Shown here: in pieces, positions 1 to 9,153 of the stretch
Layout: each line of letters opens with the position of its first letter
How positions within the stretch are numbered: the stretch's first letter is position 1
NCBI RefSeq assembly: GCF_014784055.1
Contig: NZ_CP061813.1
Span: forward strand, 2,862,001 to 2,926,000
Source of the DNA: Polaribacter haliotis
GTDB lineage: Bacteria > Bacteroidota > Bacteroidia > Flavobacteriales > Flavobacteriaceae
Direction: 5' to 3'
Length of the DNA stretch: 64,000 bases
Translations under genes and position numbers: made by a program
Notes under the pieces: model-generated
Seen by the model: the letters and a program-made list of their open reading frames with translations, nothing else
Told to the model about the DNA's origin: nothing
Database searches by the model: none

Positions 1-377
1 AAAAAGGAGGGCAAATATCAAGAGCATCAGAAACGAAGCACTTTTTCTTTACATCTGGTTATGTATTCGATTTATCAAACGATGTAAAGTTAAAGCCATC
101 TACCATGATAAAAGCAGCAGAAGGATCTCCATTATCAATAGATTTTTCTGGAAACGTTTTATTATATGATAAATTAGAATTTGGTCTTTCTTATAGGTTA
201 GATGAATCTGTATCAGCATTAATAAACGTAAGAGCAACAAACACTCTAAGAATAGGATATGCATACGATTATACCTTAACAAACTTAGGGAATTTTAATT
301 CTGGTTCACATGAGATATTTGTACTATTTAATTTCGATTTTGAAAGAAACAAAATTAAATCGCCAAGATTCTTCTAG
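1..377 (+). CDS. PorP/SprF family type IX secretion membrane protein (C-terminal part)
   Basis: Only the last ~125 residues are in the window; the reading frame is open from base 3 to the TAG stop. The sequence alternates hydrophobic and polar residues in beta-strand fashion (FFFTSGYVFDL, LEFGLSYRLDESVSALINV, RIGYAYDYTLTNL, SHEIFVLFNF). This is the usual end of PorP/SprF outer-membrane proteins, which join the PorE-PG attachment complex or help to export large adhesins through the type IX system. The next gene begins 14 nt downstream and encodes a PorE-like protein, the usual neighbour, so the two are probably one operon. Upstream one would expect a large adhesin gene, but that lies outside the window. 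Which PorP paralogue this is cannot be told. Confidence 0.85.
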   Translation, partial: KGGQISRASETKHFFFTSGYVFDLSNDVKLKPSTMIKAAEGSPLSIDFSGNVLLYDKLEFGLSYRLDESVSALINVRATNTLRIGYAYDYTLTNLGNFNSGSHEIFVLFNFDFERNKIKSPRFF

Positions 378-391
378 TTAACAAAACAATT

Positions 392-2377
392 ATGAAAAAA
401 ACAATACAATTTACTCTCGTACTTTTATTCAGTTCTTTAACCATACTTGGGCAAACTAAAGAAACAAAAAAAGCAGACGTCCATTTCGAAAATTTATCTT
501 ACGTTTCAGCAGCGCAAGAATATAAAAAGCTTGCAGAAGACAATGCAACTGAGCATGTGCTACAAAGATTAGGAGATAGTTATTACTTCAATGTAAAGAT
601 GCAAGAAGCTTCAAATACATACAGTAAACTATTCAATAATTTTCCAACGCAAAAACCAGAGCATATTTTTAGATATGCACAAGCTTTAAGAGCAACAGGT
701 AATTTTAATGATTCAGATGCTTGGATGAAGAAGTTTCACGAAGCTAAAAAGAACGACTCAAGAGGAATTCATTTTACAGATCACGAAGCGACTTTAAACG
801 AACTTAGAAAAGGGAAACCAAACTATACAGTTAGTAATTTAAGAAGTATAAATACCGTTAATTCCGATTTTGGAGTTACAGATTATGGAAATACAATACT
901 ATTCTCTTCACCAAGAAAAGGAAACATATTTGTGAAGAGAGGTCATACAAGAAACAATAAAAACTTCTTAGATATCTATAAAGTTATCAAAGAAAAGATT
1001 ACAACGAACGAAGGAGATAATTCAGATGTAAGACCAATGTTTACAGACGAAATAAACTCTAAATATCACGAATCTTCAGTTACTTTTTCTCCTGACAGAC
1101 AAACAATGTATTTCACGAGAAATAACTACAACAAAGGAGTGTATAAGAATGATAAAAAAGGATATAACAACCTTAAAATATACAAATCTGTTTGGGTTTA
1201 TAACGAATGGACAAATATAGAAGAACTTCCTTTTAATAGTAACGAATATTCTACAGGGCATCCATCTGTAAGTAAAGATGGTAAGAAATTATATTTCGCA
1301 TCAGACATGCCAGGAGGTATTGGAGAAACAGATATTTATGTAGTTGCTATTAATGCTGATGGATCTTTTGGAACACCACAGAATTTAGGTTCAGAAGTAA
1401 ACACAGAAGGTAGAGAAATGTTTCCTTTTATCTCAGATGAAGATGTATTGTACTTTTCTTCAGACGGACATTTTGGAATTGGAGCTTTAGATGTATTTGC
1501 AACTAAAAAAGAAAAAGGAGAATATAAAACACCAGTAAATTTAAAAGCACCTGTAAATTCTCCATTAGACGACTTTGCATTTTCAATAAATCCAATCGAT
1601 AGAACAGGATATTTATCTTCTAATAGAGAAGGTGGAGTTGGAGATGATGATATTTATGCAGTAGTAGAATTAGAAAAGCCAGAAGTAATTGTGGTAAAAC
1701 CACCATGTATGCAAGTAGTTTCTGGTGTTGTAAAAGACAAGAAGTTTAAAAACCCATTACCAGGAGCAAAATTGGTTTTAAAAGATGCAAATGGGAAGAT
1801 TGTTAAAGAAGTATATGCAGATACAAATGCATTGTTTACTTTTACATTACCATGTAACGAAGCATTTACATTAGATGCTACAAAAGAATATTACGAACCA
1901 GATACAGCTTCTTTCGTAACTACAGAAAATAAGGATTTAGAACTCGATTTAGACTTTGCTTTAGACATTATCTCAGATTTTGCATATAATGAAAGAGGAG
2001 AGCTAATAATTAAGATAGAGCCTATTTATTTCGACTATAACAAGTCGAATATTAGACCAGATGCTGCAATAGAGTTAAATCATATTACAAGCATTATGAG
2101 AAAATATCAAAAATTAGTAATTAGATCTAGCTCACATACAGATGCAAGAGGTAAAGAGCGTTATAACGAAGCTTTATCAGACAGAAGAGCAAAATCTTCT
2201 GTAGCTTACATTATAGAAAAAGGAATTAGTTCTAGTAGAATTACTGGAAAAGGTTTTGGAGAAACAAGATTAGTAAACGATTGTGTGGATAACGATACGC
2301 ATTCTAACCGCGTAAAATGTACTAAAGATCAACATCAAGCAAACAGAAGAACAGAGTTTGTAATTGTTAAAATGTAA
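392..2377 (+). CDS. PorE-like OmpA-family protein (TPR, beta-propeller, CRD, OmpA)
   Basis: 661 residues starting with a type I signal peptide (about residues 1-21, ending LGQ); no lipobox Cys is seen. In order: TPR-like helices (~25-130), PD40/WD40-like propeller blades (~150-430, with repeats such as SKDGKKLYFASD and DEDVLYFSSDG), a carboxypeptidase-regulatory-like beta domain (~445-525), and an OmpA peptidoglycan-binding domain (~545-661: YFDYNKSNIRPDA, HTDARG, NRRTEFVI). This order matches PorE, which binds peptidoglycan in the periplasm and anchors the outer-membrane part of the type IX secretion machinery. A PorP/SprF gene lies directly upstream. Many Flavobacteria carry several such pairs, each next to its own adhesin, so this may be a dedicated copy rather than the core porE. 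Confidence 0.85.
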   Translation: MKKTIQFTLVLLFSSLTILGQTKETKKADVHFENLSYVSAAQEYKKLAEDNATEHVLQRLGDSYYFNVKMQEASNTYSKLFNNFPTQKPEHIFRYAQALRATGNFNDSDAWMKKFHEAKKNDSRGIHFTDHEATLNELRKGKPNYTVSNLRSINTVNSDFGVTDYGNTILFSSPRKGNIFVKRGHTRNNKNFLDIYKVIKEKITTNEGDNSDVRPMFTDEINSKYHESSVTFSPDRQTMYFTRNNYNKGVYKNDKKGYNNLKIYKSVWVYNEWTNIEELPFNSNEYSTGHPSVSKDGKKLYFASDMPGGIGETDIYVVAINADGSFGTPQNLGSEVNTEGREMFPFISDEDVLYFSSDGHFGIGALDVFATKKEKGEYKTPVNLKAPVNSPLDDFAFSINPIDRTGYLSSNREGGVGDDDIYAVVELEKPEVIVVKPPCMQVVSGVVKDKKFKNPLPGAKLVLKDANGKIVKEVYADTNALFTFTLPCNEAFTLDATKEYYEPDTASFVTTENKDLELDLDFALDIISDFAYNERGELIIKIEPIYFDYNKSNIRPDAAIELNHITSIMRKYQKLVIRSSSHTDARGKERYNEALSDRRAKSSVAYIIEKGISSSRITGKGFGETRLVNDCVDNDTHSNRVKCTKDQHQANRRTEFVIVKM

Positions 2378-2400
2378 CACTTTTGCACTTAAAATAGAAG

Positions 2401-2425
2401 AAGAGCCTGAAAAGGCTCTTTTTTT
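2401..2425 (+). terminator. Rho-independent terminator after the PorE-like gene
   Basis: Inverted repeat AAGAGCC / GGCTCTT with a 6-nt loop, followed by a T run. It lies 24 nt after the stop codon of the PorE-like gene and separates that operon from ileS. Confidence 0.85.
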
Positions 2426-2490
2426 GTGCCATAAAACCAAGAATTACAAGAAATTGATTAATTTCGCAATCTTATCAGAAAAGAGATAAA

Positions 2491-5400
2491 ATGAAAGCGA
2501 AATTTCCTGAATATAAAGGCCTTGACTTACCAAATGTTGCAGAAGAAATTCTAAACTATTGGGAAGAAAATAACATATTTGAAAAAAGTGTAACCACAAG
2601 AGAAGGTGCAGAGCCTTATGTATTTTTTGAAGGACCACCTTCAGCAAACGGACTTCCAGGAGTTCATCATGTTTTGGCGAGAGCTATAAAAGATATTTTT
2701 CCACGTTATAAAACTATGAAAGGTTACCAAGTAAAGCGTAAAGCTGGTTGGGATACACATGGTTTACCTATAGAATTAGGTGTAGAAAAAGAACTTGGAA
2801 TTACCAAAGAAGACATTGGAAAGAAAATTTCGGTAGAAGATTACAACGCAGCTTGTAGAAAAGCTGTAATGCGTTACACAGATATTTGGAACGATTTAAC
2901 CCAGAAAATGGGTTATTGGGTAGATATGGACGACCCATATATTACCTACGAACCAAAATACATGGAATCTGTTTGGTGGTTATTAAAGCAGATTTATAAC
3001 AAAGAATTAATTTACAAAGGGTATACAATTCAACCATATTCACCAAAAGCAGGTACAGGTTTAAGTTCTCACGAATTGAATCAGCCAGGAACTTACCAAG
3101 ATGTTACAGATACAACTGTTGTAGCACAGTTTAAAGCTGTTGAAAATACTTTGCCAGATTTTCTAAAGAAGTACGACCATTTAAATTTTATTGCTTGGAC
3201 AACTACTCCTTGGACTTTGCCAAGTAACACTGCTTTAACTGTTGGGCCAAAAATAGATTATGTTGTGGTTGCAACTTATAATCAATACACTTTTAAACCA
3301 GTTCACGTTATTTTAGCTAAGAATTTAGTTGGAAAACAATTTGGAGGGAAAAATAATTTTGAAGCAGAAACTGTAGAAGAACTATCAGCATATAATTCTG
3401 GTGATAAAAAAATACCTTATTTAATCTGTACAGAATGTAAAGGAACAGATTTAGTAGGAATCAAATACGAGCAATTATTAGATTTCGATTGTAAATTTGA
3501 GAATAAACAAGATGCATTTAGAGTAATTTCTGGAGATTTTGTAACGATAGAAGATGGAACAGGAATTGTACACACAGCACCAACTTTTGGAGCAGATGAT
3601 GCTTTGGTTGCAAAACAAGCTTCGCCTGAAATTCCGCCTTTATTAATTAAAGACGAGAATGATAATTTAGTTCCTTTAGTAGATTTACAAGGTAGATTCA
3701 GAAAAGAAATTAAAGACGATATTTATGGTTTTGCAGGCGAATATGTAAAAGCAGAATATTTAAATGAGAAAGATTTAGAAGACGAATTAAAAATTCAGCA
3801 AGAAAATTTAACAGAGGTTTTAAAAAATCAAGATAAATATTTATCTGTAGATGAACGTTTAGGACTGAAATTAAAGAATGAAAACAAGGCTTTTAAAGTC
3901 GAAAAATACAAGCACAGTTACCCAAACTGTTGGAGAACAGACAAGCCAATTTTATATTATCCATTAGATTCTTGGTTTATAAAAGTTACGGATGTAAAAG
4001 ACAGAATGCACGAGTTGAACAAAACCATCAACTGGAAACCTGAATCTACAGGAACTGGTCGTTTTGGAAATTGGTTGGCAAATGCAAACGACTGGAATTT
4101 ATCTCGATCAAGATACTGGGGAATTCCATTACCAATTTGGAGAACAGAAGATGGTAAAGAAGAAATTTGTGTTGGTTCTGTAAAAGAATTAAAGCAAGAA
4201 ATGGCGAAAGCTGTGGAAGCTGGAGTTTTAGCAAAAGATATTTTCGAAGATTTTGAAGTTGATAATAATTCCGAAGAAAATTATGCAAAAATAGATTTAC
4301 ATAAAAATATTGTAGATGAAATTGTATTAATTTCAGCATCTGGACAACCAATGAAACGTGAAAGCGATTTAATTGATGTTTGGTTCGATTCTGGTTCTAT
4401 GCCTTATGCTCAATGGCATTATCCATTTGAGAATAAAAATAAAATTGATGGAAATGAATCTTTCCCAGCAGATTTTATTGCAGAAGGAGTAGATCAAACA
4501 AGAGGTTGGTTTTATACGTTGCATGCAATTGCAACCATGGTTTTCGATTCAGTTGCGTATAAAAACGTAGTTTCTAACGGTTTGGTTTTAGACAAAAACG
4601 GACATAAAATGTCGAAACGTTTAGGAAACGCTACAGATCCATTTACGACTTTATCAACTTATGGTGCAGATGCAACTCGTTGGTACATGATTTCGAATGC
4701 AAATCCTTGGGATAATTTAAAATTCGATTTAGAAGGAATTGAAGAAGTAAAACGTAAGTTTTTCGGAACACTTTACAACACATATTCATTCTTCTCTTTA
4801 TATACAAATATTGATGGTTTTTCTTATAGCGAAGAAGATATTGCTTTAGAAAAAAGACCAGAAATAGATAGATGGATTTTATCAGAATTACATACTTTAA
4901 TTGCTAAAGTTGATAAATTCTACGCAGCATACGAACCTACAAGAGCAGCAAGAGCAATAAGCGATTTTACACAAGATTATTTAAGTAACTGGTATGTTCG
5001 TTTGAGCAGAAGACGTTTCTGGAAAGGAACCTATGAAACAGATAAAATATCTGCATACCAAACTTTGTACACTTGTATGAATACGATTGCAAAGTTGGGT
5101 GCACCAATTGCTCCATTCTTTATGGACAAATTGTATCAAGATTTAAATTCAGTTTCAGGAAAAGAAACATCAGAAAGTATTCATTTATCTGATTTCCCAA
5201 AATTTGATGAAAGCTTCGTAGATAAATCTTTGGAGCGTAAAATGGAAAATGCACAGAAAATTTCTTCTTTGGTTTTATCATTAAGAGCAAAAGAAAAAAT
5301 TAAGGTTCGTCAGCCATTGCAAAAAATTATGATTCCTGTTGATAGTGAGCAACAAAAGGAAGAAATTTTAGCAGTTGCAGATTTAATTAAGAACGAAGTA

Positions 5401-5967
5401 AATATTAAAGAAGTTCAGATTTTAGAGGATGCATCAGACATTTTAATCAAACAAATTAAGCCAAATTTTAAAGCTTTAGGGCCAAAATTTGGGAAGGATA
5501 TGCGTTTTGTTGCAGCAGAAGTTCAAAAATTTACACAAGAAGATATTAACAAAATAGAAAAAGATAAAAACATTTCTATAGAATTTAATGGAAAAAATAT
5601 TACTTTAGGACTCGAAGATGTAGATATTTCGTCAAAAGATATCGAAGGTTGGTTGGTTGCAAATGAAGGCTCGTTAACAGTAGCTTTAGATGTTACAATT
5701 ACAGAAGAATTACACAAAGAAGGAGTTGCCAGAGAATTGGTTAATAGAATCCAGAATGCACGTAAAGATACTGGTTTAGAAGTAACAGATAAAATTAAGC
5801 TTACAGTCTTAAACTACGAAAACTTACAACAGTCTATCTTAGAAAATAAAGACTACATTATGAGCGAAACATTAACCGAAGATTTGGTTTTTGTAGACGA
5901 ATTAACAAATGGTACAGAAATTGAATTTGATACCATTAAAAGTAGAATATTAATTGAAAAAATCTAA
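2491..5967 (+). CDS. ileS: Isoleucyl-tRNA synthetase, IleRS2-like, with GVHH instead of HIGH
   Basis: Class I aminoacyl-tRNA synthetase of 1158 residues that charges tRNA-Ile in the cytoplasm. The N-terminal signature reads SANGLPGVHHVLAR (residues 51-64). The expected HxGH is therefore GVHH at 57-60, with its first and third residues exchanged. The KMSKR loop is intact at about 706-710, and an editing (CP1) insertion lies between them, including TTTPWTLPSN. The long C-terminal region and length fit the IleRS2 (mupirocin-tolerant, eukaryote-like) clade usual in Bacteroidota. The start is ATG, in a region with no competing upstream Met. The dksA-like gene follows after 4 nt, so the two are probably co-transcribed. 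Confidence 0.96.
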   Translation: MKAKFPEYKGLDLPNVAEEILNYWEENNIFEKSVTTREGAEPYVFFEGPPSANGLPGVHHVLARAIKDIFPRYKTMKGYQVKRKAGWDTHGLPIELGVEKELGITKEDIGKKISVEDYNAACRKAVMRYTDIWNDLTQKMGYWVDMDDPYITYEPKYMESVWWLLKQIYNKELIYKGYTIQPYSPKAGTGLSSHELNQPGTYQDVTDTTVVAQFKAVENTLPDFLKKYDHLNFIAWTTTPWTLPSNTALTVGPKIDYVVVATYNQYTFKPVHVILAKNLVGKQFGGKNNFEAETVEELSAYNSGDKKIPYLICTECKGTDLVGIKYEQLLDFDCKFENKQDAFRVISGDFVTIEDGTGIVHTAPTFGADDALVAKQASPEIPPLLIKDENDNLVPLVDLQGRFRKEIKDDIYGFAGEYVKAEYLNEKDLEDELKIQQENLTEVLKNQDKYLSVDERLGLKLKNENKAFKVEKYKHSYPNCWRTDKPILYYPLDSWFIKVTDVKDRMHELNKTINWKPESTGTGRFGNWLANANDWNLSRSRYWGIPLPIWRTEDGKEEICVGSVKELKQEMAKAVEAGVLAKDIFEDFEVDNNSEENYAKIDLHKNIVDEIVLISASGQPMKRESDLIDVWFDSGSMPYAQWHYPFENKNKIDGNESFPADFIAEGVDQTRGWFYTLHAIATMVFDSVAYKNVVSNGLVLDKNGHKMSKRLGNATDPFTTLSTYGADATRWYMISNANPWDNLKFDLEGIEEVKRKFFGTLYNTYSFFSLYTNIDGFSYSEEDIALEKRPEIDRWILSELHTLIAKVDKFYAAYEPTRAARAISDFTQDYLSNWYVRLSRRRFWKGTYETDKISAYQTLYTCMNTIAKLGAPIAPFFMDKLYQDLNSVSGKETSESIHLSDFPKFDESFVDKSLERKMENAQKISSLVLSLRAKEKIKVRQPLQKIMIPVDSEQQKEEILAVADLIKNEVNIKEVQILEDASDILIKQIKPNFKALGPKFGKDMRFVAAEVQKFTQEDINKIEKDKNISIEFNGKNITLGLEDVDISSKDIEGWLVANEGSLTVALDVTITEELHKEGVARELVNRIQNARKDTGLEVTDKIKLTVLNYENLQQSILENKDYIMSETLTEDLVFVDELTNGTEIEFDTIKSRILIEKI

Positions 5968-5971
5968 GATT

Positions 5972-6349
5972 ATGCCAGATGTTAAAGTAAAATATTCGGA
6001 TGAAGATTTACAAGAGTTTAAAGAAATTATTGATAAGAAAATAGCAAGAGCACAAGAAGATTTGGCTTTGTTAGAAGCTTCTTATAAAAACGATGCAAAT
6101 AATGGTACAGACGATACTTCGCCATCATTCAAATCTTTTGACGAAGGTTCTGAGGTAATGAGTAAAGAAGCAAACGTACAATTAGCAATTAGACAAGAAA
6201 AGTTCATCAGAGACCTTAAAAACGCCTTATTACGTATAGAAAATAAAACGTATGGTGTTTGTAGAGTAACAAGAAAGCTAATACAAAAAGAGCGTTTAAA
6301 ATTAGTGCCTCATGCAACTTTAAGCATAGAAGCAAAGCGCAAACAATAA
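5972..6349 (+). CDS. DksA/TraR-family protein with a reduced zinc finger
   Basis: 125 residues if started at the ATG 4 nt after the ileS stop; a TTG start further upstream would overlap ileS and is less likely. The N-terminal part is charged and probably coiled coil (DEDLQEFKEIIDKKIARAQEDL). The C-terminal part is the DksA/TraR core (ALLRIENKTYGVCRVTRKLI, KERLKLVPHATLSIEAK). DksA has four zinc-binding Cys, but only one remains here (in YGVC), so zinc binding is doubtful. Family members bind RNA polymerase through its secondary channel and adjust initiation with ppGpp. A role like that is inferred only. A strong terminator follows. Confidence 0.85.
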   Translation: MPDVKVKYSDEDLQEFKEIIDKKIARAQEDLALLEASYKNDANNGTDDTSPSFKSFDEGSEVMSKEANVQLAIRQEKFIRDLKNALLRIENKTYGVCRVTRKLIQKERLKLVPHATLSIEAKRKQ

Positions 6350-6353
6350 TATT

Positions 6354-6393
6354 AAAAAGCTTCCTTTCGAAATTTCGTATTGGAAGCTTTTTT
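6354..6393 (+). terminator. Rho-independent terminator after ileS-dksA
   Basis: AAAAAGCTTCC pairs with GGAAGCTTTTT across an 18-nt loop, followed by T residues. It starts 5 nt after the dksA-like stop. Any start codon inside this hairpin for the next gene is therefore unlikely. Confidence 0.85.
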
Positions 6394-6409
6394 AAATTCT
6401 TCCATTCTT

Positions 6410-7111
6410 ATGGCTGTTCGAGTTTTACTAAAATTAAAAAGTGTTTTAATTGAAAGTAGAAAACACAGTTTCATAAGTTTTTTTTTATTTCTACTATTAA
6501 TTTCCAATGTTGCTTTTTCTCAAAAAAAAGTAACGAAGACATTCCAAACAGCTTTAAATAAAATAGAAATTTCTACAGTTGGTTTAGACGATTTGGTAAT
6601 TGAGAACACTACTTCAGAATTTCTTGAAATTTATTTATACTCAGAAAATCCGAATAAAAACCATATTATTTTCGAAGAAGAATATGGAATTGTAAAACTT
6701 CGGTTTAACATTCCTTCTTTTGAAAGCGAAGATAAAATCTTTAGAAAATATATTACCAAAAGACTAAATAGATCCAGTGCTATTGTAAAAGTTCCTATAA
6801 ATAAAAATATTTCTGTTTTTGGAGAAAAAATAGGGGTTTCTTCTAAAGGTTATAACGGAAATTTAAAAATTTATATAGAAGAGGGCACTGTAAAATTAGA
6901 CACGATACAACATAACTTATTATTAAAATTATATGTTGGCAATGTTTTCGGAAATTTTAAAAAAGCGAATGTAAATGTACTATCGAGATCTGGTAAAATT
7001 AAAATTGATAAAAAATTTTATAAAAAAAAGTACAAAAAAACAGTAGATTCTTCTGCTAAAAAAATAGACATTACAACTGTAAAAGGGAATATTTTTTTAA
7101 CTAGCCAATAA
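6410..7111 (+). CDS. Secreted or membrane-tethered protein of unknown function
   Basis: I chose the ATG at 6410 because the only earlier start (TTG) lies inside the terminator hairpin. This gives 233 residues. A hydrophobic stretch (SFISFFLFLLLISNVAFS) at about residues 20-40 looks like a signal peptide or anchor preceded by a long basic leader. The rest is rich in short beta strands (KIEISTVGLDDLVIENT, GNLKIYIEEGTVKLDTI) and basic near the end, which resembles the putative-adhesin (DUF4097-like) beta-helix style, but I cannot assign a family with confidence. It lies 43 nt before lspA and may share its transcript. Confidence 0.7.
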   Translation: MAVRVLLKLKSVLIESRKHSFISFFLFLLLISNVAFSQKKVTKTFQTALNKIEISTVGLDDLVIENTTSEFLEIYLYSENPNKNHIIFEEEYGIVKLRFNIPSFESEDKIFRKYITKRLNRSSAIVKVPINKNISVFGEKIGVSSKGYNGNLKIYIEEGTVKLDTIQHNLLLKLYVGNVFGNFKKANVNVLSRSGKIKIDKKFYKKKYKKTVDSSAKKIDITTVKGNIFLTSQ

Positions 7112-7154
7112 ACGCAATAATATTGTTATTTTTGCAAGCACAAATTCAATAAAA

Positions 7155-7772
7155 ATGTCAAAAAAGACACTGGCAATACTTACGGTTTTAATCGCTATTA
7201 TCTTAGATCAAGTTATAAAAATCTATGTAAAAACTCATTTTGCTTTAAATGAAGAAGTAGTGGTTTTCGAATGGTTTAAAATTCATTTTACCGAAAATAA
7301 CGGAATGGCAATGGGAATTGAGTTTGGAGGTAAAGCAGGTAAACTGTTTTTAACCTTATTTAGAATTGTAGCAGTTGGTGCAATTATATATTGGTTAAAA
7401 GGTACAATAAAACGAGTTGTAAATAATGCAGTTGTTGTAGCAATCGCACTAATTTTGGCTGGAGCTATTGGTAATATTATAGACTCAGTTTTTTACGGAG
7501 TAATTTTCGACGATTCTTATCATAAAGTAGCCACTTTATTTTCCGACAATCCTTATGGAACCTTGTTTCACGGGAAAGTGGTAGATATGTTTTACTTTCC
7601 ACTTTGGCAAGGCGTTTTACCAGATTGGATACCTTTTGTTGGTGGAGAAATGTACACGTTTTTTCAGTATATTTTTAATCCTGCAGATGCCTATATTACC
7701 ATTGGTGTAATTTTACTTTTTCTTTTTAATAAACAAGCTTTCCCAAAAGAAGAGAAAAAAATAGCCGAATAA
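7155..7772 (+). CDS. lspA: Lipoprotein signal peptidase (signal peptidase II)
   Basis: Inner-membrane aspartic protease of 205 residues that cuts the signal peptide of prolipoproteins just before the lipidated Cys. Visible features are four hydrophobic helices, the motif TENNGMAMG (usually NxGxAFG) and the two catalytic Asp regions GAIGNIIDSVFYG and GKVVDMFYFP. Insertions (for example after VIFDD, and in the PLWQGVLPDWIPFVG segment) make it longer than the ~165-residue E. coli enzyme, as is normal in Bacteroidota. The many lipoproteins in this window are its likely substrates. Confidence 0.96.
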   Translation: MSKKTLAILTVLIAIILDQVIKIYVKTHFALNEEVVVFEWFKIHFTENNGMAMGIEFGGKAGKLFLTLFRIVAVGAIIYWLKGTIKRVVNNAVVVAIALILAGAIGNIIDSVFYGVIFDDSYHKVATLFSDNPYGTLFHGKVVDMFYFPLWQGVLPDWIPFVGGEMYTFFQYIFNPADAYITIGVILLFLFNKQAFPKEEKKIAE

Positions 7773-7870
7773 TTTTTTAGTATCTTTAATTTAAATTTTT
7801 ATTTTGATAGAATTTTTCGAAATTTTCGATTCGAATCTTTCACCTTATCATAATAATAAAAAGATAAAAA

Positions 7871-8467
7871 ATGCGCTTTTTAAAATACATTGCTATTTTC
7901 TTACTAGGTTTTTTAATTGCCAAATTTTGGTACGAACCAAAGGTAGAAAACCACAAACAAGAAGAAATAAAAGTAGTCGTTCACTCAATTAAAAATATGA
8001 GTAAGCTCGTAGTTTCTAGCGGAACATTTTCTGAAGTTTACAATTATTCCGATTCAAAAAAATATTTTTACAACTATCTTTCTTTTGATAAAAAAGCAAT
8101 TGTTACAGTAAATGCAAAGGTTGAGGTTGGTTACGATTTATCGAAATTAGAAATTCAGATAGATTCTATTGGAAAGAAAATTTTTATAAATAACATACCT
8201 AAAGAGGAAATAGTAATTTCTCCAGATGTAAAGTATTTCGATTTACAACAGAGTTCATTCAACACTTTTTCTAAAAGAGAATTAAACAAAATAAACCAGA
8301 AAAGTATCGAAAAAATTAAAGAAACGATAGAAGTAACCAATCTTAAAAAAGATGCCAAAGCAAGATTGTTAGAAGAGCTTTCTAAAATTTACCAACTTTC
8401 TGCGATTTACAATTGGGAGGTTGTAGATAATACAAATTCAGGGTTTTTAAAGCGGTTTAAAGATTAA
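7871..8467 (+). CDS. DUF4230 family protein
   Basis: 198 residues with one N-terminal membrane helix (FLKYIAIFLLGFLIAKFW) followed by a soluble, probably periplasmic, domain. The motif KLVVSSGTFSEVYNY, the long beta region with VTVNAKVEVGYDLSKLEIQID, and the helical LLEELSKIYQLSAIYNWEV are typical of DUF4230. The function of the family is not known to me. It starts ~100 nt after lspA and its stop codon overlaps the convergent response regulator gene by 4 nt, leaving no room for a terminator between them. Confidence 0.8.
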   Translation: MRFLKYIAIFLLGFLIAKFWYEPKVENHKQEEIKVVVHSIKNMSKLVVSSGTFSEVYNYSDSKKYFYNYLSFDKKAIVTVNAKVEVGYDLSKLEIQIDSIGKKIFINNIPKEEIVISPDVKYFDLQQSSFNTFSKRELNKINQKSIEKIKETIEVTNLKKDAKARLLEELSKIYQLSAIYNWEVVDNTNSGFLKRFKD

Positions 8468-9144
8468 TCAAAATCTAAAGAAACCTCGATTATTTTTTTC
8501 TGAATTCCGTAAATAACCAAACCAGCAATATTTTTTGCTTCCGTTTTTAAAAGCAAATTATTTCTATGACCTTCTACTGTTCTTGGGCTTATAAAAAGTT
8601 TTTCAGCAATTTCTTTTGTACTGTTTTCTTGACAAATAAGCTCTAAAACATCGACTTCTCTTTTAGAAAGTAGATTTTTGTCTAAATCCCTTTTAATTCG
8701 TTTTCCTGCAGAAGAATGAATGTTTTCGTTAATAATTTTTATGACATTAGCATCATAATAAAAACCTTTGGTAAATACTTGTTTAATGGTGTGAACCACC
8801 GTTTTTGGATTGGTGTCTTTTAAAAGGTAAGAAGATGCACCAACATCTATCATGTTTGTTACAAATGCTTTTCCACCATAACTTGTTAATGCGATTATTT
8901 TAATATTTGGGTATGCTATGTGTATAATTTCTGTGGCTTCAACACCATTTATAACAGGCATTTTTAAATCCATTAAAATTACATCTGGGAATTCTTCTGT
9001 GCTACTTAAAAAATTGATTACTTCTTGTCCGTTTTCAGCTTCTGCAATTACATTAAATTCGCTTTCCCTTTCTAATAAAAATCGAATTCCTTTTCTAAAG
9101 AGTTCCTCATCGTCTGCAATAAGAATATTTATTTTTGGCATCAT
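8464..9144 (-). CDS. NarL/FixJ-type response regulator (cassette A)
   Basis: 226 residues: receiver domain (~5-120; acidic pair DD at 11-12, phosphoacceptor D59 in VILMDLKMP, Thr in IIALTS, Lys in LLKD) and a C-terminal LuxR-type helix-turn-helix (~160-215: LLSKREVDVLELI, STKEIAEKLFISPRTVEGHR). It is the last gene of a four-gene minus-strand cassette; the kinase gene ends 9 nt upstream. The start is MMPK, and either Met could be used. The second cassette near 54 kb carries a regulator of very similar layout. Target genes are not evident from the sequence. Confidence 0.93.
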   Translation of the reverse strand: MMPKINILIADDEELFRKGIRFLLERESEFNVIAEAENGQEVINFLSSTEEFPDVILMDLKMPVINGVEATEIIHIAYPNIKIIALTSYGGKAFVTNMIDVGASSYLLKDTNPKTVVHTIKQVFTKGFYYDANVIKIINENIHSSAGKRIKRDLDKNLLSKREVDVLELICQENSTKEIAEKLFISPRTVEGHRNNLLLKTEAKNIAGLVIYGIQKKIIEVSLDFD

Positions 9145-9153
9145 TTAGAAATT

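Noticed and set aside
4046..4351. Minus-strand reading frame of 101 codons within ileS
   Set aside because: It lies wholly antisense to a conserved enzyme; the Leu/Gln-rich translation is a shadow of AT-rich codons.
6380..6409. Upstream TTG start for the secreted unknown protein
   Set aside because: It is inside the right arm of the terminator after the dksA-like gene.
7804..7992. Reading frame of 62 codons before the DUF4230 gene
   Set aside because: It overlaps the well-supported DUF4230 frame, has no ATG-type start and no protein character.
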